Positions 45,921-58,123 of a stretch of 64,000 nucleotides of DNA are shown here, piece by piece (within the stretch, counting starts at the first letter, position 1; every line of letters begins with the position of its first letter). The position numbers and the translations under genes were made by a program. This stretch comes from Linanthus parryae (lineage: Eukaryota; Streptophyta; Magnoliopsida; Ericales; Polemoniaceae): contig JALGPY010000002.1 of assembly GCA_023055425.1 (NCBI GenBank), forward strand, positions 115,332,088 to 115,396,087. Reading direction: 5' to 3'. A model generated the notes under the pieces. It saw only the letters and a program-made list of their open reading frames with translations, was not told the DNA's origin and made no database searches.

Positions 45921-48900
45921 ATGGCAAACAACAACACATCGACTTCATCCCTACGATCTGTCCTTGAGAAGAATAAACTCTCTGGAACGAATTTCTTGAC
46001 TGGTACAGAAACTTAAGGATTGTCCTTAAGCAAGAAAAGAAGTTGTACGTCTTGGACACTCCGATTCCAGAACCACCACAAGATGAGTCTGTTCTAGCAG
46101 AAGTAAGGGCACGTCAGAAACATATTGATGATTCTAATGATGTGACTTGCCTCATGCTTTGCACCATGACTGCTGAGCTTCAGAAGCAGCACGAGAACAT
46201 GGAGGCCTATGATATGATCATCCACTTGGAAAAAAAATTTCAGGAACAGGCAAGGCATGAAAGCTATGAGGTGTGTAAAGCATTATTCAAGAGTAGTCTT
46301 GCAGAGGGGAATCCAGTAGGGCCTCATGTACTCCGAATGATCGGGTACATCCTTGAGAGGCTGAGATTCTCGCTTGGCCAAGATTTGGCAACTGATCTTG
46401 TCTTGCAATCGTTCCCTAAAGTTATAATCAGTTCATCATGAACTATAATATGAACGAGATCAGTAAGACTCTTCTAGACTTGTTGAACATGCTAAAGACA
46501 GCTGAAAGAGGGTCAACAAAGGCAAGGGCAAGGCCATAATGATGGTGAATAAAAATAAGGGCAAAGGAGTTGCCTCTACATCCAAAAGAAAGCGCAAGAA
46601 AGTTGCGATATCCAAGGAAACCCTAAAGCCTAGTTGAGGCATGGCTAAAGGTGAATGTCATTACTGTAGCCAGACGGGTCACTGGAGGAGGAATTGCCCT
46701 AAATATCTGGAGGATAAGAAGCTCGGAATAGTGATTCCACAACCACCATGTATTTATGTTATAGACGTCAATCTTTCATTTTTTCATCTTGGGTATTGGA
46801 TACTGGATGTGGTTCTCACATTTGTCGAAATGTGCAAGATTTGAAAAGAAGTAGAAGATTGGCTAAAGGGGAGATAGATCTGCGCGTCGGGAATGAAGCA
46901 ACAGTTGCTGCATTAGCTGTATGTGTTTATGAGCTATCTTTGCCTTCTGGACTTATTTTAGAATTAGACAATTGCTTTTATGTTCCTGCTATGAGCAGAA
47001 ACATTATTTCCATTTCTTGTTTGGACGAAAAGGGATTTTCTATTTCAATAAAGAGTGTTGCTCCATTTATTTTGATAGTATGCACTATTGTAGTGCGCAT
47101 TTGTCTAATGGATTGTATATCCTTGATCTAAATAGTCCAATCTATAACTTAAATACTAAAAGAATTAAAACTAACGATTTAAATCCTACATATCTATGGC
47201 ACTGTCTTTTAGGCCATATAAATGGGAAACGCGTATCTAGACTCCATAAGGATGGACTACTAGACTCATTTAATTTGGAATCATATGAGACATGTGAATC
47301 TTGTTTATTAGGAAAAATGACAAAGTCTCCTTTCAATAAGAAAGGTGAGAGGACTAGTGAGTTATTGGCACTCATACATACCGATGTATGCGGGACATTC
47401 CCCATGCCTGCCAGAGGTGGTTACACCTACTTCATTACGTTTACTGATGAATTCAGTAGATATGGATTTGTATACCTTAGGAAGGCCAAATCCGAATCCT
47501 TTGAGTTGTTCAAGAAATTCAAGAATGAAGTAGATAAGCAACTTGTTAAAAGTATTAAGGCTCTACGATCGGATCGTGGAGGAGAATACTTAAGCCAAGA
47601 GTTTGATGAGTATCTTAGAGAGTGTGGGATAGTATCCCACCTCACTCCACCCGGAACGCCACAATGGAATTGCGTGTCCGAGAGGAGGAATCGCACACTA
47701 TTAGATATGGTGCGATCTATGATGTCTAAAACGGATCTTCTGATATCGTTTTGGGTAAATGCTCTAATGACGGCAGCTTTTACCATTAACCGTGTTCCAT
47801 CCAAATCAGTCATGAAGAAACCATATGAGATGTGGACTGGGAAGCGTCCCATATTGTCGTTTATGAGGATTTCGGGCTGCGACATCTATGTAAAGCATTT
47901 ACAAACAGACAAGCTCGGGCCCAAAGCGGATAACTGTAAATTTGTGGGATATCCTAAGGAAATTAAAGGATATTATTTCTACAATCCCTTCGAGAACAAA
48001 GTATTTGTTGCTCGGACCGATGTGTTTCTAGAAAAAGAGTTTGTCTCTAAAGAAGCAAGAGGGAGGGCTGTAGAACTTGAAGAGATTCAAGAACCAGAAA
48101 TTACTGAACCGATGATGGAACATGAGAAGGAACCGCAAGCTGTTGTGGAAACAGGAACTCTGTAGGTCAGGAAGAGTGCGTCATGAGCCAGAGAGGTACG
48201 GACTTCTCGTGACTGAGCCAGATGACGTACCACTCATGGATGATGAGCTTGAAACCTACGGGGAGGCCATGAAAGGCCCAGAATCCAAGAAGTGGCTAGA
48301 AGCCATGAGATCCGAAATGGATTCCATGTACATCAACAAAGTATGGACTTTGGTGGAACCACCCGAACGGGCTCGGCCCATAAGGTGCAAATGGGTCTTC
48401 AAGAAGAAGACCGACATGGATGGCAAGGTAGTTGTCTATAAGGGGCGATTGGTTGCTAAAGGGTATAGGCAGATTCATGGTATTGACTATGATGAGACCT
48501 TTTCAGCAGTCTCCATTAATAAATCCATTCGAATCCTACTTGATATTGCAGCATAATACGACTATGAGATTTGGCATATGGATGTCAAAACAGCGTTCCT
48601 TTAGGGGAACCTCCTCGAGGATGTGTACATGACACAGCCGGATGGTTTTGAGGATCCGGAGAATGCCAATAAAGTTTGTAAGCTGCAAAGGTCCATTTAT
48701 GGATTGAAGCAAGCTTCTAGGAGCTGGAATCGACGTTTTGATGACGCAGTCAAGGAGTTTGGCTTCATCAAGAACTAAGATGAGCCTTGTGTTTACAATA
48801 AGGTTAGTGGGAGCTCTGTAGTTTTTCTGGTCTTGTATGTGGATGACATACTAATCATTGGCAACGATATTCCTACTTTGCAATCTGTTAAATATTGTCT

Positions 48901-49819
48901 AGGAAAGTGGTTCACAATGAAGGACTTAGAAGATGTAGCCTATATACTTGGTATAAATATCTATAGGGATAGATATACAAAGCTGCTCGGCCTAAGTCAA
49001 AGTACATATATAGACAAGGTGGTAAAGAGGTTCAACATGCAAGATTCTAAGAAGAGATTCTTGCCCATGTTGCACGGAGTCACTCTTTCTAAGAATGAGT
49101 GTCCCTCCAATGAGATTGAGAAGGATCGCATGAGTAGGATACCCTATGCCTCGGCCATAGGATCCATCATGTACGCCATGTTGTGTACTAGACCAGATGT
49201 ATCATACGCGTTGAGTATAGTGAGCATATATCAGTCCAATCCGGGTGAGAGTCACTGGATCAAGAACATCCTAAAGTACTTAAGAAGAACTAAGGATGCG
49301 TTCTTGATATTTGGAGGTAAGGAAGAGCTAAGTGTAATTGGTTACACTGATGCGATCTTCCAAATTGACAAAGATGACTAGAGATCGCAGTCTGGATATG
49401 TTTTTTTCCTGAATGGAGGAGCTGTGAGCTGGAAGAGTTTTAAGCAAGGGACAGTTGCTGATTCTACAACAAAAGTTGAGTACATAGTTGCTGCGCAAGC
49501 ACTAAAATGGTCAGTTTGGATAAAGAAGTCTATCACTGAGCTTGGTGTGGGCCCTAGCATCGTGGATCCCATAGAGTTGTATTGTGACAAATCAAGGGCA
49601 ATCGCACAAGCCAAGGAACCAAGATCACACCAGAAATCAAAGAAAGTACATAGGAGATTCCATCTTATTCGTGATATGATCGATCGAGGAGATGTGAAGA
49701 TGTACAAGATTCCAGTGGATGACAATCTTTCAGATCCACTCACAAAACCTCTTGCGCAGCGAAAGCATGATGGGCACGCCAGATCTATAGGCATACGAGA
49801 TGCACCAGATTGGATCTAG
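45921..49819 (+). pseudogene. gag-pol polyprotein of element D, degenerate
   Basis: The ATG at 45921 (MANNNTSTSS) is intact. The zinc knuckle CHYCSQTGHWRRNC (about 46656-46697) and protease LDTGCGSH (about 46799-46820) keep their key residues. A 397-codon open stretch (46972-48165) carries HCLLGH (Arg to Leu), CESC, and integrase D, D and E (TDVCGTF, RSDRGGE, CVSER). RT has DVKTAF, a stop where relatives have a Tyr codon (48601-48603), and LYVDDILII near 48827-48857. RNase H follows (YTDAIF, VEYIV, CDKSRAIA; each altered from the family). It ends DAPDWI and TAG. Breaks lie in gag near 46025, 46425 and 46510, after the protease, near 48150, and in the RT. Confidence 0.92.
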
Positions 49820-49833
49820 TGCAAGTGGGAGAC
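49820..49833 (+). promoter_or_regulatory. Polypurine tract of element D
   Basis: tgcaagtgggagac directly before the 3' LTR. Confidence 0.8.
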
Positions 49834-51260
49834 TGTTGGAATAGGTGCCCTAGAGGCAATCTAATATTTAGTATGAACAATGTTATTGGCTAGAATATTC
49901 ATTTATTATATATTGTGATATTTAATATAATGAAGTCCTTAGATACAATTTGTTGTTTATCTTAAATATCCTTAGTCCATTATATTGATTAATATGACGA
50001 TCAAATATAGACTAGTATGTGTGTAGATTGATATGGAGATATCAAGTCTAACACATGGGTATCCATTAGGAGTAATGGCATACTGTATTGACCCACAACG
50101 AGAAGGATACATTAGATTATTTTAAAGTCACGATCGCTTCTCGTAGTGCTAATATAATTGCAATCCTTAGACTTTAAGTCACAAGAAACTCTAGTTGTGA
50201 AAAATCATGCTTTGATGTTATCAAACGTTACACCGTAACTGGGTAATCATAAAGGTAGTTATCGGGCATGATAGGAAGCAAGCTTAGAGATCGTAGTGAT
50301 GTAGAGAGGATTTGTCCCTCCCACATAATGGGAGTAAATATCCACGGCCACCAGAGGGATGAGGCTTATTGAATGTCTGGCCAGACTCTGATAAATCAAT
50401 ATGGAAATATTGATGTTATATGCTTCAATAAGCATATTCCCAGGATCGAGGAACTATGGATTGGATATACGAGTGTGACTATTTATGTCTTGTGTCCAAT
50501 CGGGATATGGAGACAAAGGGAGAGTGCAATATGATATATTGGGCACAAATGTTTGTCAGGATCACTGACTTATTCCTATTAGTTGGGTGCATGGATGTGT
50601 TGCTAGACACCTCTCTATGTTAGTAATAGGTTACTACCAACTAAGTAGAAAGCTATGGGGTCACACGTCAAATAGAGTAGAACTAGATTTGGGATTAATT
50701 AATATGATAATTTAATAAGAAGGATCACATTTCAACACCTTTCAAACTTAGTAGGACTAATATGCAAGGAAGGGACTAATACAAGTTCATGAAGAACCAG
50801 GAAGGGCCTTTATGTAGTTAATAAGGAGTTGTTGGACTATATAAAGGATGATCTTGCTTCCTTCCCACAACTAGTGCTCATAACATAAGTGAGTGGGAGA
50901 GAGTGGAAAAGAGATACCAAGATAAAGCTAGAGGCCGAAGCCCCTAGCCCGTCCGCCCAACCCGTCGGGCACAAGAGGAGGGCCGAAACCCTCCTTTGCC
51001 TCCTTGGTTGCTTGATTCCTTCTTCCCTCTTCCTCCGGTCCAAGCTAGCACTTGATAAGGAAGAATATATATCTCACCTATAGACGTGGATCAACTCTAG
51101 AGATGAGGACAATATTATTCGTGTGATCTCCCGAACCAAAAGGTACACAACTACTATGACCTTTATCATGTTATGATGTCTCTTCCTGTGATCCTTGGTG
51201 GGCTTTGAGTAGGAATTAATTTTTTTTATTCCGCTGTATTACCTACGTAAAAACCCAACA
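49834..51260 (+). repeat. 3' LTR of element D
   Basis: 1427 bp, TGTTGGAATAGG to acccaaca, full length. TATA (ctatataaag) at about 50837-50846. Confidence 0.93.
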
Positions 51261-51265
51261 CATTT
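51261..51265. repeat. Target site duplication of element D, right
   Basis: CATTT, identical to 43029-43033. Confidence 0.92.
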
Positions 51266-54200
51266 GATAGGTATGCTCTAGAAATCAAATCCAATATCTT
51301 TCAACTATTGAATAATCCACAATACTTGTGAACAACATGCACCAGCAGATATATATTCAACTTCAGCTGTTGATAAAGCAACTGAGTTTTGTTTCTTGGA
51401 ATGCCAACTGATCAAGGAGAATCCAATGAATTGGCAAGTTCCAAAAGTACTTTTCCAATCAACTTTGTAACATGCAAAGTCAGCATCTGAAAATCCATGC
51501 AAAGAGAAGTTAGAATGTCTTGGATACCAAAGCCTTAAGTCTTTGGTACCATTGAGATATCTGAATATTCTCTTTACAGCAGTTAAGTGTGATTCCTTTG
51601 GATCTGCTTGAAATCTTGCACACATACATACACTGAACATGATATCTGGTCTACTAGCAGTAATGTATAGCAATGATCCAATCATACCTCTATACTCTTT
51701 CACATTTACACTCTTAACATATTCATCCTTGTCTAAGGACAGTGTAGAACTCATAGGAGTCTTGATTTCTTTGGATTGAGACATACTGTACTTGTTCAAC
51801 AATTCCCTAGCGTACTTGCTTTGATGCAGAAAGATGCCCTTCTTCAACTGATGTATTTGAAGGCCAAGGAAGAAGTTCAACTCTCACATCATGCTCATTT
51901 CAAATTACCTGCTCATAAGACTTGATAATTCTTTGCATAATAGTTCATTAGTAGCTCCAAATAAGATATCATCAACATAGATCTGAACTACAAGTAAATC
52001 TTTCTCATGAGTCTTTATGAAAAGGGTAATGTCTACCAATCCTCTTTGAAATCATTTTCAAGCAGAAATTTTGACAATCTTTCATACCATGCTCATGGAG
52101 CTTGTTTCAAACCATAAAGAGCTTTGTCAAGTTTGTAAACATGATCTGGAAACTTATCACTTTCAAATCCAGGAGGTTGTGCAACATAAACTTCTTTTTG
52201 CAGGTAACCATTTATGAAAGCACATTTCACATCCATTTGAAATAGTTTCATGTTCTTGTAAGATGCAAAAGAAAGAAAAATTCTATTTGATTCTAACCTG
52301 GAAACTCGAGCAAAAGTTTCCTCATAATCAATACCTTCTTCTTGGTTGTTACCTTGAGCAACTAACCTTTCTTTGTTTCTGATCACCTTGCCATTCTCAT
52401 CCAATTTGTTTCAGAACACCCATCTGGTACCAATGACAGACTGGTTTGTTGGTGGAGGAACAAGGTTCCACACCTTGTTTCTTTCAAACTCATTTAGTTC
52501 ACTTTGCATAGCTATAATCCAGTCTGCTTCTTGCAGTACTTCCTTCACAGTTTTGGGTTCTACAAGAGAGATAAAATCATTAAAAGCACAAAGATTCTTC
52601 AACTGTGATCTTTTTTGTGTACCAGTGGTTGGATCAGATATAATGTTTTCAGCTGGATGAGATGAAAGATATTTGATTCTCTTTCTTGGAGACCAGGGTT
52701 CAGTCTCTCCATATTGCTTCTCTGGTCTTGAAGTAGTAGCCTGATCACTTATATCTTTATGATCATCTTTATCAAGGCTTTGATCTTTGTTTTCAAGGCC
52801 TTGAGTCTTGTTTTCAAGGTCTTGAAAATGGCTTCTATTTCCTTCTGAGCCTTTCTTGAAACCAAGTGAGTTCTCAGCTTCTTCTTCTGATTCATGCTTT
52901 TTCAGATTCAAGTCTGCAAACCTTTCACTCAAAGAACCATCATAGCTTTCATCAAAGATAACATGAATACTTTCTTCAACAAGTCTGGTTCTTTTATTAT
53001 AAACATTGTAAGCTTTGCTAGTAAGAGAGTAACCAAGAAATATACCTTCATCACATCTTGCATCAAAATTACCCAAGTTGTCATTACCATTGTTGTGGAC
53101 ATAGCATGTGCAACCAAAGGGTCTGAAGTATGAAATTTTTGGCTTTCTCCCTTTGAAGAGTTCATAGGGGGTCTTCTTCAAGATAGGTCTGATCAAGCAC
53201 CTGTTCAGAATATAATTTGCTGTATTCACAGCTTCTGCCCAATAATGTTTTGGCATCTTATTTTCTAGAAGCATTGTTCTTGACATATCTTCAAGAGTCT
53301 TGTTCTTTCTTTCCACAACTCCATTATGTTGAGGAATTCTAGGAGCATAGAAATTGTGAGAGATACCATGCTTAACACAGAATAAATCAAATTCTAATTG
53401 ATCATATTTCTCTACCAAGATCACTTCTGATTGAAGCAATAGGTAGGTTTTTCAAGGTTTGAAGTTCTCTGCAAAGCTTTGAAAATTCAGAGAGGGCTTC
53501 AGATTTTTCTTTGAGAAACATAACCCAAGTATATCTAGAGTAATAATCTACAATAACTAGCAAATACCTCTTACTTTTTGGAGTTGGAGTCCTCATAGGA
53601 CCACACAAATCCATGTGAATTAAATCACTAGGTCTGGAGGTATTTACAAACTTCTTTGGCTTGAATGAGCTTCTGGTTTGCTTACCCTGAGCACAAGCTT
53701 TGCATACTTCATCATCTTTGAACTTCATAGATGGTAATCCTCTTACCAGATTTTTGGAGATCAATTTGTTCAAGGTGGGCAAGCTAATGTGACCAAGCTT
53801 TCTGTGCCAAAGCTTTGAATCCTCTTTCAAGGCCTTTAGACACTTTAAGCTTTTACCTGCAACTTTGTTAGTCTGAAAGGTATGAACATTGTTTGATCTA
53901 GAGGCTGTGAGAATGCAATTGCCTGATGTCTCATTTTGCACCACACACTTATCTTTATCAAAGATGACTTTATTGCCATTATCACAAAGCTGAGATACAC
54001 TAAGCAGATTAAATTTCTAGCCATAAACTTGATATACATCAGAAACAGAGTTTTCAAAATCTGTACAACTTTACCAATAACAAGAATGTTGCATTTTCCT
54101 TTTTCACCAAGAGTAATTGAACCTTCAGATTGCTCTTTCAATTCTGAGAATAGAGATCTCTTTTCACTCATGTTTCTTGAGCAATAACTGTCCATAAACC

Positions 54201-54942
54201 ACTTGTGCTCTTTGACATTGGTGACAACCTGCAAACACCAATCATTGCCTTACCCAGCTGTTAGACCAAGTGTGGAATTTGGATTCATATTCAGGATCAA
54301 CCATGTTAGGTGGTCTGACCCCTTTAGGAACCCAAATCTGTCTGACTTGTCCTTTGAGTTGAAATGGGAATGTGTTCCTCATTATGAGAGCGTCTCTTCT
54401 TCTGAAAGGACAAGTCATCTTCATATGACCAATCTTATTGAAAAATGACATTTAGGAGAGGTTTTGTTTCCTGCCTTCACAAATCTGGTATTTTCCTTTC
54501 TTGGAAAGTTTGGATTGTATCCAATACCAGTTTTGTGAACAGACTTTGAACTTTCTCCAAGAATCAAGTTCAACTTGTGTTCTGAGCCTGAAATCTTGAC
54601 TTTGACTAATTCAGATTCTTGAAGTTTCTCAGTAAGAGTATTCTTTTGTTTATCTAATTCATCAACTTGATGTCTCAGATTAACAAGGTTGTTACCCAGT
54701 AACGAGTTCTCAGTGACTACTTCCTTGACTTGTGTTTTCAAGGATTTGAAACTGGTTTCAAGGCCTTGAAATCAATGTCAGTTTTCCCCGAGAGATTTCA
54801 AGATTCTGATTCAGACAAACAAGTTGTAAATTATATTTTGCTTGCTCATGAACTTCTTCTTTCAAAACTCTAATCTCTTTCAGATAATCCGCTTCATTTA
54901 AAAGCATTGTTCTGAGGTAATCTGAGAAAGCTTCTTTTGATT
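51261..54942 (-). pseudogene. pol of element C (protease, integrase, RT, RNase H), degenerate
   Basis: Minus strand from right to left: a coiled-coil-like gag tail (54421-54741); protease WFMDSYCSRNMS near 54170-54205, where copia proteins read DSGCSRHM, so the active-site Gly is Tyr. Then LWHRKLGHIS and CKACAQGK (about 53690-53830), and integrase D, D, E in HMDLCGPM, IRSDLGRE and GVVERKNK. A linker rich in Gln and charged residues (about 52650-52900) follows, with a RT part (52093-52404, MDVKCAFINGYL) and YVDDILFGATNE (about 51945-51985). RNase H lies at 51305-51880 (GFSDADFA, STAEVEYIS). Frameshifts and stops break it in several places. The RNase H end continues at 43033 after element D. 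Confidence 0.9.
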
Positions 54943-56091
54943 TTAAATCAAACAGATTACCATTACCCCAATGTTCTTCTCAGAACTTTCATCATGCTTG
55001 GCCATGAAGCATAGGTTGGCTTGTTCTTCTTCAGATTCAGAGTCACTTGAGGTATCTGAATCACTCCATGAAGCTATCATAGCTTTCTTTCCCCTGTCAT
55101 GATCTTTCTTCTGAAAGTTCTTGCTTTTCTTGTATGGACAGTCTCTTATCAAGTGTCCTGCATCACCACACTCAAAGCAGTTCATGATTTTTGATTTACT
55201 TTGTAAAGAGGACTTACCATTGTAGTCCTTGCTACTGGATGATCTGTGTATTTCTCTGTTGAAGTCTTTGTTTCCAACGTTTTTCTTCATCTTGAGAATT
55301 CTGGTCAAGGCTTTGGAAATTAATGAAAATTGATCTTCATCATCATCGTCTGTTTCAAGGAGTTGAATTTTCACATTATCTTTTTCCTTGAGTGCTAAGT
55401 TCTTGACACTTTCTGGTAGCTCTTCATCATCTTCATTCATGGTTATTTCATGAGTCAGGAGCTTCCATTGTAGGTCATCAAGTTGTAGTGATGAGAGATC
55501 TTGAGCTTCCTCAATTGCAGTAGTTTTTGGTTCCCATTTTTCCTTTGGTGGAATCCTCAGAATCTTTCTCACCTTTTCTTCATTGGAAATATGCTTCCCA
55601 AGTGAATCAAGGTTATTAACTATGTCTATGAACCTCTTGAACATCTCTCTGATTGACTGATCTGCATTCTTCTTCAACAGCTCATATTGTCTGAGGTAGA
55701 TGTTGATCTTGGTTTGATTGACTTGAATAGTTCCTTCAAATGTCACCACAAGCTTATCCCATATCTCTTTGGCAGTCTTGCAGCCTGAAATCCTGTTAAA
55801 TTCATATGTACTTAAAGCACAATACAAGATGCTAATAGCTTTATAATTCTTAGAATTTTTTTCTAATTTAGATGAAGAAAGAGAGTCTTCAGATTTGGGA
55901 GTTTTGATCCCATCTTCCTCTGTGTAGAAAGTGTGAGGTCCATTTTGAATAATGCTCCATATCTCTATGTCTTGATCAATGATGAACATCTTCATCAGAG
56001 CTTTCCAGTGAGCAAAATTATCTCCACAAAATAGAGGAGGTCTGTTAGCAGCTCTTCCCTGTGAGAAACCACCATCACCTGCAGTACTCAT
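54943..56091 (-). CDS. gag of element C (382 residues, open)
   Basis: The start is the ATG at 56091 (MSTAGDGGFSQGRAANRPPL), only about 50 bases after the 5' LTR; the open frame extends upstream into the LTR without an ATG. It has a copia gag domain (FCGDNFAHWKALMKMFI, KEIWDKLVVTFEGT) and a Glu/Asp-rich central part. The intact zinc knuckle is CFECGDAGHLIRDC, with coordinates near 55142-55183. A Ser/Asp/Glu-rich end follows. Gag would assemble the particle and bind RNA. This is the only long frame of element C that is still open; the rest of the element is broken, so it is probably not in use. Confidence 0.8.
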   Translation of the reverse strand: MSTAGDGGFSQGRAANRPPLFCGDNFAHWKALMKMFIIDQDIEIWSIIQNGPHTFYTEEDGIKTPKSEDSLSSSKLEKNSKNYKAISILYCALSTYEFNRISGCKTAKEIWDKLVVTFEGTIQVNQTKINIYLRQYELLKKNADQSIREMFKRFIDIVNNLDSLGKHISNEEKVRKILRIPPKEKWEPKTTAIEEAQDLSSLQLDDLQWKLLTHEITMNEDDEELPESVKNLALKEKDNVKIQLLETDDDDEDQFSLISKALTRILKMKKNVGNKDFNREIHRSSSSKDYNGKSSLQSKSKIMNCFECGDAGHLIRDCPYKKSKNFQKKDHDRGKKAMIASWSDSDTSSDSESEEEQANLCFMAKHDESSEKNIGVMVICLI

Positions 56092-56116
56092 GATCACCAG
56101 ATGGTTAAATCTATAT

Positions 56117-56139
56117 AGTGATACAAGCTCTAATACCAA
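56117..56139 (-). promoter_or_regulatory. Primer binding site of element C
   Basis: Minus strand tggtattagagcttg begins just inside the 5' LTR; a tRNA-Met type PBS with one change (tattag for tatcag). Confidence 0.75.
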
Positions 56140-56140
56140 T

Positions 56141-57442
56141 TGAAAGGGGAGTATGCAGATAGATATGCAGCACAAAAACTCTCAGAAGGGGGGGGGGGGT
56201 TGAATAGAGTATGCCAACTTTTTTGCAAAACGTGGAGGAGAAGAGTTTTAGTTCAAGAGCAATGGAGTTCAAGGCCTTGAAAACAGTTTCAAGCCTTTGG
56301 ATTGAAATACAGTTTGAAATAAAACAGACAAGTCTTTTTCAAGGCCTTGAAAAGAGTTTCAAACCCTTGAAAACAGACTAGTTTGAATGCTGTGAAAACT
56401 ATGAATGTAAATTAACTGTAAATGCAAGAGACAAGTGATTTATAGAGTTCAGTTCACTTGGAACTACATCTTTACCTCAGGGATCTTCTCCCTGCAAGAT
56501 TTTCCACTCAATTCTTATTAATGAAAATCTAAGCCCTAGTTCTCAAGCACAGAGAGTTTCCTTACTCTGTTACAGCTTGTGTTTCTCCTAACCTATCTAG
56601 TACCAGCTCTAGCTAACTAATTAACTAAGAATTTTATATTGTTCACTTTGAAAAATATTTGAGAAGGAAAGATAGAAGTAATACAAGAATGATCTACAAA
56701 TAAAGCACAAGACAGAAGAACACTAAAGTGTAGAACTGCAGTGAAGAATGCAGTGGTCTTCTGTGAGTTGGATTGTGAGAATAATGAACTTATGTGATGC
56801 TTATGAATACAGAAATGAGTCTCTTTTTTCGCACGTTGAGTGTTTTATTTTGTTGATTAAAAAAGAGCTCTATTTATACTGTTTGAAGCTCTGCAAATCT
56901 TCCCAGATTTTCAGCAACAACTTCCTGTTTTGTAGGCAACAAACTTTGACTCTCTTAACAGCCTTCTCCAACGGATAGTTGATCATGATCTTCAGAGATA
57001 TTGTTGTGATCTTGTCTTTAAAAAATTTGAGAAGCTGTCATGAGTGTCTGATTGATCACAAAATCATCTTCTCTTAATGTTTCCTTTTCTGCAAAAGCCA
57101 GATTAGGAAACAAATCCTGCAAACTTAGGAAATAAAATTTCCCTGCAAAACTGAGTCAAAGAGATGGATTAAAAGATGTTAGATATATCAAAACATTTTG
57201 TCTTTCATCATCAAATAATAACACATCAAGCATAGGAGTGATAGAGATAGAAGCAGATCAGAAGATTTGAGAAAAACTGCCCCTTAGAACATGCATACAG
57301 GAAAAACAGTTTCAAGACTTTGAATCTTGGTTCAAGGCCTCTGCTATTTCAAGCCTGTGAAACTTGATTCAAGGATTTGAAAACTGGTTCAAGGCCTTGA
57401 AATAACAAAGTATTTCAAGTCCATGAAACCCGTGACCTTACA
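56141..57442 (-). repeat. 5' LTR of element C
   Basis: 1302 bp, matching 38979-40285. G12 run at 56188-56199, minus-strand TATA (tataaata) at 56871-56878. Confidence 0.9.
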
Positions 57443-57447
57443 ATTTT
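57443..57447. repeat. Target site duplication of element C, right
   Basis: ATTTT against ATTGT at 38974-38978. Confidence 0.65.
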
Positions 57448-58123
57448 CTTGTTATTTTATTTTGGTGTATGGTTGATGCATGCAAAACGAAACAAGATAA
57501 TAATAAACAAAACTTATCTTTTATTTGGGATTGCCCAATCCCAATAAGTAGATCATGTTGATAGGATCAACAAAACAATTAATAACGACAAGTAAATCCC
57601 TTAAACGATATATTGCGTTATTGCCTTCTCTTATTTAAACACCCTTCATGACCAAGGTCTATTAAATTTGGGCTTGCCAAAGCAAGGAGATTTTAATTCA
57701 CCATGGTGTGATGCGGCGACACAAGCAAGAAATGTGTGAATGTTTAAGTAAGATGTTGGACGCAACTAGACTAGTTCAATAAGTTTGATAAACTTAGAGG
57801 CAAGAAAATTAGGTTTTATCTATGGGATAGATAAATAATAAAGGGTTATTCACCTAATTGAACCAAGAATTTCATATGATGAAATTTGAAGGTGTTCCTA
57901 CCTAAATAACTAAATCTTGGGTGACTTGCCACATCAAGCTCAAGAAGAAGTGAAATATATATCTTGAACCCACTAGAGAATACATGATATTTTCTGCATT
58001 AATGTTGAGGGATATTAATCCTAGAAAAATAGTGGGAGCTATATTTAATAATCTAGCCACTATTAAATGTAGTTAATTTTTCAAAATACTAAAATTGCAT
58101 ATTTCTCATTTGGTATAATTCTA
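57448..58123 (+). other. Leader of element B, right part
   Basis: Continues the family leader where 38973 stopped (ttgttattttattttggtgt matches 3503-3522 of A closely). Conserved block at about 57665-57730; no ORF. Confidence 0.8.

Larger units (their letters stand above)
43034..51260 (+). mobile_element. Copia LTR retrotransposon D, innermost in the nest
   Basis: Same family as A, B and E, with a perfect CATTT target duplication inside the RNase H domain of element C. 5' LTR 43034-44290 (3' end deleted), leader, gag-pol 45921-49819, 3' LTR 49834-51260. In the first ~118 bases the LTRs differ at about six positions, so it is older than E. Length is 8227 bp. Confidence 0.94.
38979..57442 (-). 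mobile_element. SIRE-like copia retrotransposon C, interrupted by element D
   Basis: Minus strand: 5' LTR 56141-57442, PBS, gag 54943-56091, pol 51261-54942 and 42782-43033, extra ORF 40619-42349, 3' LTR 38979-40285. LTRs have TG/CA ends. Without D it would be about 10.2 kb. The long gag with a coiled-coil tail, and an ORF between pol and the 3' LTR, are features of the SIRE/Maximus lineage. The target duplication lies in the leader of B. Confidence 0.88.

Noticed and set aside
52373..54187. Plus-strand ORFs opposite the element C pol gene
   Set aside because: Antisense shadows of the minus-strand integrase and RT frames.
56092..56175. N-terminal extension of the element C gag into the LTR
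   Set aside because: It begins at TTG within the LTR and crosses the primer site; the ATG at 56091 is the natural start.
38979..57442. Dispersed palindromes as a CRISPR-like array
   Set aside because: Spacing is irregular, motifs are palindromic and imperfect, they lie in coding and LTR DNA of a plant element, and there are no cas genes.
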